Counted from the first letter of the stretch, positions 8,835 to 17,248 are shown. The stretch is 28,402 nucleotides of DNA from JBNKDD01 sp050288085 (GCA_050288085.1 JBNKDD010000044.1:1-28402), one strand, 5' to 3'. A program made the numbers and translations. Notes: generated from the letters alone by a model not told the origin.

Positions 8835-9614
8835 CTAATCTTGATCATCTATCGGGCGTAAGTTTTGCCAGGTCACCACCCAGCAGCAGCCCGGTTCCGG
8901 GTCCCGGTAAACACCGGCTTCAGCCCTGACCGGGTATCCAAAGTCGGGATCAAAGCTGGCCCGCAAGTATGATTGGGCCGGTTTGATCTCGGCAAGCTGA
9001 TCGTCAAGCCAGCCAAACGATTGCCCGATGATCAGCGAATCGAGCAGGGCATTGCAGGTATCGAGCGGGAACCAATGGGTATCCACCGGTGAGGGCGGAT
9101 CGACGACCGTGCCGTCTTTAACTTCAATCGTAACCGGGCCGCACCATGTTTCGCTGCCCTCATCCCGGTATTCAATTTCAACGGTGTAATGGTAAACCGC
9201 CAGATTCTTCCAACGGGCCTCGCGTTCTGATAGTTTCTGAGCAATCAACAGGGCTTGATTCGTATCCCGCAGCGACTCCCAGGGATAAGGTCTCCCTAGC
9301 AAGAAAGTCACGACCAGGCCGATCACACAGGCAAAGACGATCAGCCCCAGGAAGACGCTTCCCCTGGTCGCTACCAGGCGGCGGCGGGCCCGCCGAATCT
9401 GCCGTGCCTGAATCCGCTGCCGTCGACGGTCTTCCTTTTCCTGCTTTTTGCGTTCAATCCGCTCACGCCGCGCTTTGGCCCATTTTCCCCAGGGGGTCCA
9501 GGGCTCGCGTTCTGTGGTCGTTTTTTTTGGCGCGGATGTAGTGGCGGCTTGTTTTTTTGTTGCCTGTTTCTTGGAGCGCTGTTTCTTGCCTGCCATGATA
9601 CCAGTATGCCGCAT
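8835..9614 (-). CDS. Basic single-pass membrane protein with DUF6174-like C-terminal domain
   Basis: Not firmly recognised. The N-terminal 80 residues are extremely rich in Lys, Arg and Gln (GKKQRSKKQATKKQ, later RRRQRIQARQIRRARRR), then comes one membrane helix (VFLGLIVFACVIGLVVTFLL, about 87-108) and a roughly 145-residue domain. By the positive-inside rule the basic tail is cytoplasmic and the domain outside. The C-terminal part (WKNLAVYHYTVEIEY, WCGPVTIEVKDGTVVD, SFDPDFGYPVRAEAG) resembles DUF6174, a family of extracytoplasmic domains of unknown role. An alternative ATG at 9596 would remove six residues; neither start has a strong ribosome binding site. First gene of the run toward 3795. 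Confidence 0.7.
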   Translation of the reverse strand: MRHTGIMAGKKQRSKKQATKKQAATTSAPKKTTTEREPWTPWGKWAKARRERIERKKQEKEDRRRQRIQARQIRRARRRLVATRGSVFLGLIVFACVIGLVVTFLLGRPYPWESLRDTNQALLIAQKLSEREARWKNLAVYHYTVEIEYRDEGSETWCGPVTIEVKDGTVVDPPSPVDTHWFPLDTCNALLDSLIIGQSFGWLDDQLAEIKPAQSYLRASFDPDFGYPVRAEAGVYRDPEPGCCWVVTWQNLRPIDDQD

Positions 9615-9645
9615 CGTTAGCCGCTTGCCCAGACGACTTTATTCC

Positions 9646-9682
9646 CATAAAAAATAGGGGCGAGACATGGCTTGCCTCGCCC
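9646..9682 (-). terminator. Rho-independent terminator of the acyl-CoA ligase gene
   Basis: On the minus strand GGGCGAG pairs with CTCGCCC (9676-9682 with 9658-9664, 11-base loop) and is followed by TATTTTTT. It lies 28 bases after the ligase stop and before the next minus-strand operon. Confidence 0.75.
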
Positions 9683-9709
9683 GCTGGTTATGGCGTCACC
9701 ATACCCCTG

Positions 9710-11446
9710 TTAACGGTGTGCTTCCATTCTGACCAGGTCGCGCCGCAGAACTTTACCCACGCTCGTTTTGGGCAGCTCATCGATGAACTCCATCCGGCGC
9801 GGCACTTCGTAAGGAGCGAGTTTCTGAGAGCAGAATGCTATCAGCTCATCGATGGTAATCTGTTTCTCCGGGTCGATCACCACCCAGGCTTTGAGTGCTT
9901 CCTGTCCTTCTTTTTCCGGGTGGGGGATACCGGCCACGCCAGCCTCCATCACCGCTTCGTGCTCCATCAGCACCTTCTCAACCTGGTTAGGATAGACGTT
10001 GAACCCGCCGATCAATACCATATCTTTCTTACGATCTACGATGTAGAAGTAGCCCTCTTCGTCCATCTTGGCGATGTCCCCGGTGAACAGCCATCCATCG
10101 CGGATAGCGTTTGCTGTTTCAGTGGGCATATTGTGATAACCGGTCATCATCACCGGCCCGCGCAGGACAAGTTCCCCTGTTTCTCCTACCGGCATGTCGG
10201 TTTCGCCATCTGCCAGGCTGACAATCCGGCATTCAACATCCGGGAAGGGCAGCCCAATCGAGCCGACTTTATTGGTTCCGGCCATTGGATTGCAGTGGGT
10301 GGCGGTTGGCGCTTCACTCATCCCGAAGCCCTCCATCACTTTGCCGCCGGTCAGTTCTTCGAAGCGGCGCTTGGTTTCCGGTGCAAGGGGGGCCGACCCG
10401 CTGATACAGGCCCGGATCGAACTCAGATCATATTCACCGGAGACCACTTTAGGATGGTAGTTGATGGCGTTATACAGGGCAGGAACACCCATAAAAACGG
10501 TTGGCTTAAAGGTGATGATATTGCCCAGCAGATCATTGATATCGCGTGCGTTAGGTACCATGATCATTGTCGATCCCATTGTGATCGCAAAGGTCATCAC
10601 GGCGACCATCCCAAATACGTGAAACAGGGGAATCGCCGCCAGGAACCTTTCGTCTTCTCCCCTGGTATTAGGATCGGCCAGCCAGGTTTTCATCTGAAAC
10701 CCATTGGCAACCAGGGCGCTGTGAGGCCCTCGGGCGGCTTTGGGTATGCCGGTTGTCCCACCCGTAAACTGGAAAATGACTGTATCTTCTTTCGGATTGA
10801 TTGATACCTCTGGGCGTTGATCGGGGCTGTATACGGCGAAGATATCCTGAAGCCAGACATCTCCTACCTGCAATTGTTCAACCCGGTGACCCTCTTTCTT
10901 TTCCTTCGCAACCGTGAACAGGAACTGGGCCAGGCCAGGTAGATATTCCTTGAAGTTTGAAACGATCATCCGCTTGATGGGAGTATTTCCCCGGACAGCG
11001 TTCAAACCTTCATAAAACAACGTTATCGTAAAGACGATCTCTGCCCCACTGTCTTTGAGTTGATCAGCCCATTTTGCCGGGGGAAAGGCCGGATTCAGGG
11101 CCACGACGATCCCACCGGCTTTAATGATCCCAAAGAAGGCGATCACAAACTGGGTTGAGTTTGGAGCGGCGATAGCAACCCGATCCCCCTTCTTGATGCC
11201 CATATCGACCAGGGCTGCTGCAAATCGATCGCTCAGATCACCCAGTTCGCGGTAGGTGATCAAGTCATGTTTACGGCCAAACAGCGGGAGTTTAGCGGAG
11301 GTAATGCAGGCAGGATTGTCAGGGTATTTTTCGACCGCATCATCAAGTAAGGCGAAGAGCGGTATATCAGGATAGGGAGCCAGCGACTCAGGGACGTTCT
11401 GATCATAGTGCTTGACCCAGGGCTTCTCGGCGTAAGTTACGGTCAT
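9710..11446 (-). CDS. Long-chain fatty-acid--CoA ligase (AMP-forming, FadD-like)
   Basis: An adenylate-forming enzyme of 578 residues that activates a fatty acid as acyl-AMP and then acyl-CoA. The P-loop is FTGGTTGIPK (227-236), followed by AARG where FadD proteins usually have GAML. Other motifs are GFGMSEA, LFTGDIAKMDEEGYFYIVDRKKDM with the hinge region, GGFNVYPNQVE, and the catalytic Lys565 in TSVGKVLRRDL. The start is placed at 11446: AAGGAG at 11453-11458 fits it, and this site would be inside the gene if the upstream ATG (11467) were used. It is a single-gene unit with a promoter at 11596-11625. Chain-length preference is not readable. Confidence 0.88.
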   Translation of the reverse strand: MTVTYAEKPWVKHYDQNVPESLAPYPDIPLFALLDDAVEKYPDNPACITSAKLPLFGRKHDLITYRELGDLSDRFAAALVDMGIKKGDRVAIAAPNSTQFVIAFFGIIKAGGIVVALNPAFPPAKWADQLKDSGAEIVFTITLFYEGLNAVRGNTPIKRMIVSNFKEYLPGLAQFLFTVAKEKKEGHRVEQLQVGDVWLQDIFAVYSPDQRPEVSINPKEDTVIFQFTGGTTGIPKAARGPHSALVANGFQMKTWLADPNTRGEDERFLAAIPLFHVFGMVAVMTFAITMGSTMIMVPNARDINDLLGNIITFKPTVFMGVPALYNAINYHPKVVSGEYDLSSIRACISGSAPLAPETKRRFEELTGGKVMEGFGMSEAPTATHCNPMAGTNKVGSIGLPFPDVECRIVSLADGETDMPVGETGELVLRGPVMMTGYHNMPTETANAIRDGWLFTGDIAKMDEEGYFYIVDRKKDMVLIGGFNVYPNQVEKVLMEHEAVMEAGVAGIPHPEKEGQEALKAWVVIDPEKQITIDELIAFCSQKLAPYEVPRRMEFIDELPKTSVGKVLRRDLVRMEAHR

Positions 11447-11452
11447 AGAGAA

Positions 11453-11458
11453 CTCCTT
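11453..11458 (-). promoter_or_regulatory. Ribosome binding site that fixes the acyl-CoA ligase start
   Basis: AAGGAG on the minus strand, six bases before the ATG at 11446. It falls within the codons of the longer reading frame that begins at 11467. Confidence 0.75.
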
Positions 11459-11595
11459 GTTAGACACTCAGGGAACGGCTTGCGTTTGTGAAAAAGAGCA
11501 GTGATCAAACCTTCTCTTTGAAGGTATGTCCTCTACGGTTTGCTGGTTATCCGCGATGTGGCTGGGGTGAGGGGGTGCATTACGCTTCTGATTCT

Positions 11596-11625
11596 AGTAT
11601 AGTCTTTTGCGGGATTGGAAGTCAA
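11596..11625 (-). promoter_or_regulatory. Sigma-A type promoter for the acyl-CoA ligase gene
   Basis: Minus strand TTGACT (11620-11625) and TATACT (11596-11601) with an 18-base spacer. The predicted leader is about 140 bases long. I see no clear riboswitch or operator in it. Confidence 0.6.
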
Positions 11626-11703
11626 TTGTGTTGATCTATTAGACCGGACAATCAGCGGTATATTTTCGCGTCAATGTATTTGTCATGATGTATTCGTCTA
11701 ATC

Positions 11704-11712
11704 TGGTAGAAT
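11704..11712 (+). promoter_or_regulatory. Possible extended -10 promoter for the coiled-coil/selB operon
   Basis: TGGTAGAAT (TGn plus TAGAAT) about 35 bases before the ATG at 11747. A TTGTCA at 11680-11685 is 21 bases upstream of the -10, too far for a normal -35. The intergenic gap 11447-11746 otherwise holds only the divergent ligase promoter. Confidence 0.4.
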
Positions 11713-11746
11713 AGTACCCAACACGATTTGAGGAGTTATCTAGCTT

Positions 11747-12904
11747 ATGGAAGCAAAACAAACATCGCAAATGGTAGCCTGGCTGGACGAAGAACGTCGT
11801 AAAGACAAGGCTTTAATTACGAAACTGGAAGAACGCACTGCTACACAGTCCACTCTGATCGATGATCAGGCTCGTCGAATCCAAACCCTGGAAGGTGAAT
11901 TGGCCGCCCTGCGCTCAAAGGCACTCACCAGCGGCCTTTTCGATGAGACGATTGCCCGGCTCCGGACAGAACTGATTGCTTACATAGAGCAGTCTTCTGA
12001 CCGGCGTGGGACTTCAGATCAAGATTACAAGCGCCTGATGGATATTGAGCGTGAAAGCACCACCAAAGCTCTCGAACAAATCCGGCAGGAATTCCAGTCA
12101 CGCATTGAGCAGGCGACAGAACCGCGCCGGGCAGAGGAAGAACGCCTATCGCGGGTAGCCGTCGAGTTACAGACCTACGCTGATAACCTCAGCCGGGGCC
12201 TTGAGGAATTCGAGCGCTCTCTGGCCTATCTGGAAGAACAGCGCCGCCATGACAGCCGCCGCATGTCGGATATGAACAGTGAGATGATCGAATTCAGCAA
12301 GCGGTTGGAAGGGATTACCCCCAAGATCGAACTGCTTGAGGAACTCAGCCGCCGGAACGAGCGAGCATTGGGTGAAGTTCCCGGCGCACTGTTAGAGATT
12401 AAGCAGCAGCAGCAGGAATGGTCGGAACAGGAAGCCGCCTCGATCCAGCAGCGTGACCGGGCTGTCACCGATATGCTGCGCCGGTTCGAGAGTTTTGCCG
12501 AAGATATGGACGGATATGGCAAACAGGTTGAGAACTGGATGCAAACTCATCGCCAGATTAAAAAGCAGATCGAGGATTTTGATCGCCTCGCTGACCGGGT
12601 TGACCGGCGCTTAAACGAGGTTGCTGAAGTCCAACGACTGGCCGAAGACCGGTTCCGTCATGACTGGGAGGGTTTCCTACAGGATGACCAGAAACGCTGG
12701 CGGCAGTTTACCCTGACCAATGAGGAACAGTGGCGTCTTAACGGAAAGGGCATGGATGAGCTTCGCAGCCAGCTTGCCAAACTCGCTGAGCAGATCGAAC
12801 AAACAACCGGTAATTTGAAACAAACAGCATCTACCCAACACAATTTATTGCGCGTTCTCGCGGATAACCTCCAGGCGCTGCGCGAGGAGGCCGAGGAACT
12901 ATAA
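11747..12904 (+). CDS. Coiled-coil protein of unknown function
   Basis: A 385-residue soluble protein, very rich in Glu, Arg, Gln and Leu with heptad-like spacing almost end to end, for example residues 10-60 (WLDEERRKDKALITKLEERT) and 120-260. There is no membrane segment, nuclease or ATPase motif. GAGGAG lies 11 bases before the ATG. It sits three bases upstream of selB and is surely co-transcribed with it. Chromosome-segregation or cytoskeleton-like roles are common for such proteins, but nothing in the sequence decides this. I do not recognise the family. Confidence 0.75.
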   Translation: MEAKQTSQMVAWLDEERRKDKALITKLEERTATQSTLIDDQARRIQTLEGELAALRSKALTSGLFDETIARLRTELIAYIEQSSDRRGTSDQDYKRLMDIERESTTKALEQIRQEFQSRIEQATEPRRAEEERLSRVAVELQTYADNLSRGLEEFERSLAYLEEQRRHDSRRMSDMNSEMIEFSKRLEGITPKIELLEELSRRNERALGEVPGALLEIKQQQQEWSEQEAASIQQRDRAVTDMLRRFESFAEDMDGYGKQVENWMQTHRQIKKQIEDFDRLADRVDRRLNEVAEVQRLAEDRFRHDWEGFLQDDQKRWRQFTLTNEEQWRLNGKGMDELRSQLAKLAEQIEQTTGNLKQTASTQHNLLRVLADNLQALREEAEEL

Positions 12905-12907
12905 GCT

Positions 12908-14782
12908 ATGACTTATGTAATCGGGACGGCAGGTCACGTTGATCATGGGAAATCCACCCTGGTTGAGGCCCTGACCGGGATCGACCCAGACCGGCTGGCA
13001 GAAGAAAAAGCCCGTGAAATGACCATCGACCTGGGCTTTGCCTGGTTGACCCTACCCGGCGGCGAATCGGTAGGGGTTGTCGATGTGCCGGGTCACCGCG
13101 ATTTTATCGAGAACATGCTGGCCGGGATCGGAGGGATCGACCTGGCCCTGTTTATCGTGGCGGCGGACGAAGGGGTGATGCCTCAAACCAGGGAGCACCT
13201 GGCGATCCTTGACCTGCTGGAAGTCCCCGCCGGGGTGGTCGCCCTGACCAAGGTCGATCTGATCGACGACCCGGAGTGGATCGACCTGGTGACTCTCGAA
13301 TTACAGGAAGTCCTGAGCACAACCGTATTAGCCGATGCACCTATCATACCGGTATCGGCCCGCACCGGGGAAGGTTTGGAAGAACTGCTGGGAGTGCTCG
13401 ATTCGCTGCTTGCTGCCCAACTGCCCCGTCCCGACCGGGGAAAGCCGCGCCTGCCTGTTGACCGGGTATTTACGATCAGCGGTTTTGGCACGGTCGTAAC
13501 CGGTACCCTGATTGACGGATCGTTCCGGGTGGGTGATGAAGTTGAGATTGTGCCATCCGGCAGGCAGGCCCGCATTCGAGGCTTACAGAGCCACAAGGAG
13601 TCGGTTCCGGTAGCCCAACCCGGCAGCCGGGTAGCCATTAACCTGGTTGGTATTGATAAAGAGGAAATTCAGCGTGGGGAAGTGATCGCTGCGCCTGGAT
13701 TACTGCACGCAACCACCCTGGTCGATGTCTACTTCCGTCACCTGCCGGATACCGGTCGGCCCCTCAAACACAACGCCGAGGTGAAATTCTTCACCGGGGC
13801 ATCAGAATCATTGGCGCACGTGCGCCTTTTAGGTGATGCAGAACTTGCACCGGGGGCAACCGGTTGGTTACAGCTTCGCCTGGAGGAACCAGTTGCACTC
13901 GACCGGCGTGATCGATTCATCCTGCGTTATCCCTCTCCACCCCGGACAATTGGCGGCGGCTTCGTGCTCGATCCCCATCCGCGCCACCGCTGGCGGCGTT
14001 TCAAGCCGGATGTATTGGAGCGCTTAGAAACCCTGGCCGCCGGGACACCCGATGAAATTCTGTTGCAAACGTTGGAGGCTCAGATCGCCCTCCGGCCTGA
14101 TGAAGCCACATCCCTGGCCGGATTGGGCAGTGATGAAGCCGCCAGCGCCCTACAAACACTCGAAAGCAGCGGCGATATCCTCCAACTCCCCGGCAACTGG
14201 GTGATGGCCCGGAGCGCCTGGGAGCGGTTAGCCGACCAGATCACGCGCGAGCTTGAAGCCTATCACAGCAATTACCGTCTTCGGATGGGCATGTCCCGCG
14301 AGGAACTGCGGAGCCGGATAGGTGTCGATGGTAAATTATTCAACACCCTCCTAAACCTGGCTGTTGATGACGAACGCGTCATTGATGAGGGAAAGATACT
14401 TCATCTGCCTGAGCACACAGTACAGTTCTCCGCCCAGGAACAGACCGCCATCTCCCGGTTAATGGCACAAATTCAGGCCGATCCGATCAACACCCCCAGC
14501 GTCAAAGAGACGATTGAAATGGTAGGCGATGCTGTCTTGCAGGCCTTGCTCGAACAGGGCGAACTGGTGCAGGTCAGCGGAGATGTGCTGTTTGACGCAG
14601 CCACCTACCACCACCTGATCGCCCAGGTAGAAACCTATATCAACCAGCAGGGAGCTATCACGGTAGCTCAGGCTCGTGATCTATTTGGAACCAGTCGCAA
14701 ATATGTACTGGCTTTGCTTGAACACCTGGATTCGATTGGTGTCACCCGGCGTGATGGCGATCAGCGCTTGCTCAGACGTTGA
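12908..14782 (+). CDS. selB: Selenocysteine-specific translation elongation factor SelB
   Basis: A GTPase that carries selenocysteyl-tRNA to UGA codons marked by a SECIS hairpin. The G1 loop is GTAGHVDHGKST (6-17), switch II DVPGHR (59-64) and G4 TKVD (114-117). MTIDLGFAW at 38-46 is the SelB version of switch I, distinct from EF-Tu. Domains II and III are followed by the SelB-only C-terminal winged-helix repeats, the last containing SRKYVLALLEHLDSIGVTRR. The length (624) is normal for SelB. No selA, selD, tRNA-Sec or obvious selenoprotein is in the window. The gene ends 13 bases before a convergent small gene. Confidence 0.93.
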   Translation: MTYVIGTAGHVDHGKSTLVEALTGIDPDRLAEEKAREMTIDLGFAWLTLPGGESVGVVDVPGHRDFIENMLAGIGGIDLALFIVAADEGVMPQTREHLAILDLLEVPAGVVALTKVDLIDDPEWIDLVTLELQEVLSTTVLADAPIIPVSARTGEGLEELLGVLDSLLAAQLPRPDRGKPRLPVDRVFTISGFGTVVTGTLIDGSFRVGDEVEIVPSGRQARIRGLQSHKESVPVAQPGSRVAINLVGIDKEEIQRGEVIAAPGLLHATTLVDVYFRHLPDTGRPLKHNAEVKFFTGASESLAHVRLLGDAELAPGATGWLQLRLEEPVALDRRDRFILRYPSPPRTIGGGFVLDPHPRHRWRRFKPDVLERLETLAAGTPDEILLQTLEAQIALRPDEATSLAGLGSDEAASALQTLESSGDILQLPGNWVMARSAWERLADQITRELEAYHSNYRLRMGMSREELRSRIGVDGKLFNTLLNLAVDDERVIDEGKILHLPEHTVQFSAQEQTAISRLMAQIQADPINTPSVKETIEMVGDAVLQALLEQGELVQVSGDVLFDAATYHHLIAQVETYINQQGAITVAQARDLFGTSRKYVLALLEHLDSIGVTRRDGDQRLLRR

Positions 14783-14795
14783 TCGCTGCTCTTCC

Positions 14796-15047
14796 TCACC
14801 AATACCGAAATAGCAGCACAAAGAACAGCACGCAGGCTCCCACGCTCACCAGCATCACAATCAGTATAAACAGGCTGACCATCAAGTGGGCAAAGGGAGT
14901 ATCAGAGGGGCGGTTGAGAGCACGCTGTCGCCAATTCCTGCGTATTCTTGGGAAAAACCCTGGTAGTATCGAGGGGCGTCTTGTCATCAGACTCCTATCT
15001 CGATACCGTCTCTCAACCTCAAACCGACGGTGAACTCTACCAGTCAT
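14796..15047 (-). CDS. Small membrane protein, unknown
   Basis: An 83-residue protein with a basic N-terminal half (RRNWRQR and other Arg clusters) and a C-terminal hydrophobic stretch of about 28 residues (LMVSLFILIVMLVSVGACVLFF) ending RYW. The orientation is probably basic side in. Two starts are credible: 15047, after AGGTGAG, or 14987, after AGGAG, giving 62 residues. A TATTATAAT box at about 15082-15090 and an inverted repeat at 15105-15135 upstream support real transcription. The overlapping plus-strand frame has no such signals. No family recognised. Confidence 0.5.
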   Translation of the reverse strand: MTGRVHRRFEVERRYRDRSLMTRRPSILPGFFPRIRRNWRQRALNRPSDTPFAHLMVSLFILIVMLVSVGACVLFFVLLFRYW

Positions 15048-15104
15048 ATCTCACCTACCAATACACAACCTTACTCTAACTTTATTATAATACAGATCAA
15101 AATA

Positions 15105-15135
15105 ATCTACCTGACAACGACCTTGTCAGGTAGAT
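15105..15135. promoter_or_regulatory. 12-bp inverted repeat with an extra half-site, possible operator
   Basis: ATCTACCTGACA and TGTCAGGTAGAT are perfect complements with a 7-base spacer. A third copy of TGTCAGGTA follows at 15135-15143, 11 bases on. On the minus strand one arm contains TTGTCA, a possible -35, 19 bases before TATTAT. It lies between the groEL terminator and the small membrane gene, and could be an operator or a second hairpin. Confidence 0.45.
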
Positions 15136-15145
15136 GTCAGGTAAC

Positions 15146-15184
15146 AAAAAAGCCTTCCTCCAACTACCGGAGGAAAGCTTTTTA
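15146..15184 (-). terminator. Terminator of the groES-groEL operon
   Basis: A 13-bp stem with one mismatch (15149-15161 with 15169-15181, 7-base loop) flanked by A-runs and T-runs. On the minus strand it ends in six T residues, 23 bases after the groEL stop. It could also act on the plus strand. Confidence 0.8.
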
Positions 15185-15206
15185 TGATTTTATCTACGGC
15201 TGATGT

Positions 15207-16832
15207 TTAGTATTCAGGCATGGGAGGCGCGGCGGACGCCTCTTCAGGGATGTCAGTGATCAGCGCCTCGGTGGTCAAGATCATGGCGGCGATACTGGCT
15301 GCATTTTCCAGTGCCCCGCGGGTAACCTTGGCCGGATCAATGATGCCTGCCTCGACCATATCGACGAATTCGTTCGTAATCACGTCGTAGCCAATGGTCT
15401 TGCTCTTCTTTTCTGCATGGCTGCGCCGGACGGTATCAATAATGACGGCACCATCCTGCCCGGCGTTGGCGGAAATCTTGCGCATCGGGGCTTCTAATGC
15501 TGTCCGCACAATTGCCACACCGGTCTGCTCGTCATCGTAGTCCATCTTCAGGTCGTCAAGCGATGAAATAGCATTGATCAGCGCAACACCACCGCCGGGG
15601 ACGATACCTTCTTCAACTGAAGCGCGGGCAGCACGCAGCGCATCTTCTACGCGGTGCTTCTTTTCCTTCAACTCGACTTCAGTTGCCGCACCGACGCGGA
15701 TCACGGCTACACCGCCAGACAGCTTGGCGAGCCGTTCTTGCAGCTTCTCGCGGTCATAATCTGACGTGCTCTGATCAATAGAGACTTTGATCGTATCGAT
15801 CCGGCCCTTGATGGCCGCTTCGTCACCGGCTCCGCCGATGATAATTGTGTCATCCTTGGTCGCGACGATCTTTTCGCAGGTACCCAGGTCTTCGAGGGTG
15901 GCGCTTTCCAGCTTGCGGCCAACTTCTTCAGAGATGACGGTTGCGCCGGTCAGGATAGCGATATCTTCGAGCATGGCCTTCCGGCGATCACCAAAGCCAG
16001 GAGCCTTGACGGCCAGAACATTCAGCATACCCCGCAGTTTGTTAAGCACCAATGCGGCCAGGGCTTCGCCATCAATATCTTCGGCGATGATGACCAGTTC
16101 GCGCTTGCCACGATTGAGCATCTTTTCCAGTACGGGCATAATGTCTGCAACGGCGCTGACCTTCTTGTCGTGGATCAGAATGTAGGGTTCTTCGATAACC
16201 GCTTCCATCGCCTCTGGATCGGTGATGAAATAGGGGCTGATGTAACCGCGATCAAACTGCATACCCTCGACGTACTCGGTCTCAAAGTCAAGACCTTTGC
16301 TTTCCTCGACGGTGATCACGCCATCCTTGCCAACCTTCCACATCACGTCGGCGATCAGTTCACCGATCTCGCGATCCTGGGCAGAAATGCTGGCGACGCT
16401 GGCGATCTCTTCCTGGGTATCGATCTCAACGGCCTGCTCCAGCACAGCCTGTGATACCTTTTCGGTAGCTGCCAGGATACCGCGCTTGAGCAGCATCGGG
16501 TTTGCGCCTGCTGCGACGTTCTTCAGACCGGCATTGACGATTGATTGGGCCAGTACAATGCTGGTGGTCGTACCATCACCGGCGATGTCATCGGTCTTGG
16601 TGGCCGCTTCCTTGAGCAGTTGTGCGCCCATGTTCTCATAGGGGTCTTCGAGTTCAATATCTTTGGCGACGGTCACACCATCGTGGGTAATGGTTGGTGC
16701 GCCCCACTTCTTATCGAGGGCAACATTACGGCCCTTAGGGCCCAGGGTGGTGGTTACCGCGTCAGCCAGCATATCGACACCACGCTTAAGGCGGCGTCGG
16801 GCTTCTTCTTCAAATGCAAGTTGTTTGGGCAT
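15207..16832 (-). CDS. groEL: 60 kDa chaperonin GroEL
   Basis: The ring-forming, ATP-driven folding chaperone. It starts MPKQLAFEEEARRRLKRGVD and has the TTTLGPKGRNV ATP-site loop, GDGTTT (85-90), and VEEGIVPGGGVAL near residues 405-415. The 541-residue length is normal, but the C terminus ends in EEASAAPPMPEY and lacks the Gly-Gly-Met tail found in many GroELs. GGAGG precedes the ATG at 16832, and groES lies 38 bases upstream in the same operon under CIRCE control. It is the only chaperonin gene here; whether other copies exist is not visible. Confidence 0.98.
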   Translation of the reverse strand: MPKQLAFEEEARRRLKRGVDMLADAVTTTLGPKGRNVALDKKWGAPTITHDGVTVAKDIELEDPYENMGAQLLKEAATKTDDIAGDGTTTSIVLAQSIVNAGLKNVAAGANPMLLKRGILAATEKVSQAVLEQAVEIDTQEEIASVASISAQDREIGELIADVMWKVGKDGVITVEESKGLDFETEYVEGMQFDRGYISPYFITDPEAMEAVIEEPYILIHDKKVSAVADIMPVLEKMLNRGKRELVIIAEDIDGEALAALVLNKLRGMLNVLAVKAPGFGDRRKAMLEDIAILTGATVISEEVGRKLESATLEDLGTCEKIVATKDDTIIIGGAGDEAAIKGRIDTIKVSIDQSTSDYDREKLQERLAKLSGGVAVIRVGAATEVELKEKKHRVEDALRAARASVEEGIVPGGGVALINAISSLDDLKMDYDDEQTGVAIVRTALEAPMRKISANAGQDGAVIIDTVRRSHAEKKSKTIGYDVITNEFVDMVEAGIIDPAKVTRGALENAASIAAMILTTEALITDIPEEASAAPPMPEY

Positions 16833-16870
16833 GGTTCCTCCGTCCAGTAAAATCGGATTCTTGTTTTTTC

Positions 16871-17158
16871 TTATTCAACGATTGCCAGAATGTCGGTTTC
16901 TTTCAAGATGAGCACTTTATCGTTCTCAACCTTGATTTCAGTCCCCGCGTACTTGGCAAAGAGCACGGTCTGGCCGACTTCCACATCCATCGGGATGAGC
17001 TTGCCATCATCGTCTTTACGGCCATTGCCAACGGCAATAATGGTGCCCTGCTGTGGTTTTTCTTTTGCTGTTTCGGGGATGTAAAGGCCCGTTTCTGTAC
17101 GTTCTTCTTTTTCGGCGGGCTTTACGACTACTCTATCGCCCAGGGGTCGAAGATTCAT
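16871..17158 (-). CDS. groES: 10 kDa co-chaperonin GroES
   Basis: The heptameric lid for GroEL. It starts MNLRPLGDRVVVKPAEKEE, has a mobile loop TETGLYIPETAKEKPQ (about 21-36) and the conserved GTIIAVGNG, and ends in VLILKETDILAIVE. The length of 95 is typical. GGAGG lies about 10 bases before the ATG. It is first in the operon, with the CIRCE element and promoter directly upstream. Confidence 0.98.
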   Translation of the reverse strand: MNLRPLGDRVVVKPAEKEERTETGLYIPETAKEKPQQGTIIAVGNGRKDDDGKLIPMDVEVGQTVLFAKYAGTEIKVENDKVLILKETDILAIVE

Positions 17159-17219
17159 TTCTGAAGATACCTCCCATAGTAGTTTCTTTCAGGTAGGAAA
17201 TACATTGATTTTCTGTATT

Positions 17220-17246
17220 TTAGCACTCTAATGCTCCGAGTGCTAA
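17220..17246. promoter_or_regulatory. CIRCE operator (HrcA binding site)
   Basis: TTAGCACTC, nine bases, GAGTGCTAA: an exact match to the CIRCE consensus. It sits directly downstream of the groES -10 box and so covers the transcription start. HrcA repressor is expected to bind it and release on heat shock. hrcA itself is not in the window. Confidence 0.97.
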
Positions 17247-17248
17247 AA

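Noticed and set aside
9716..10804. 362-codon open frame on the plus strand
   Set aside because: It lies wholly antisense to the acyl-CoA ligase, has no recognisable domain, and its His/Gly/Asp-rich composition is that of a reverse complement frame.
14779..15033. 84-codon plus-strand frame after selB
   Set aside because: It lacks a ribosome site and is antisense to the better-supported small membrane gene.
14783..15206. Possible SECIS or tRNA-Sec beside selB
   Set aside because: The hairpins here are explained as a terminator and an inverted repeat; no long acceptor/variable arm tRNA or UGA-linked gene is present.
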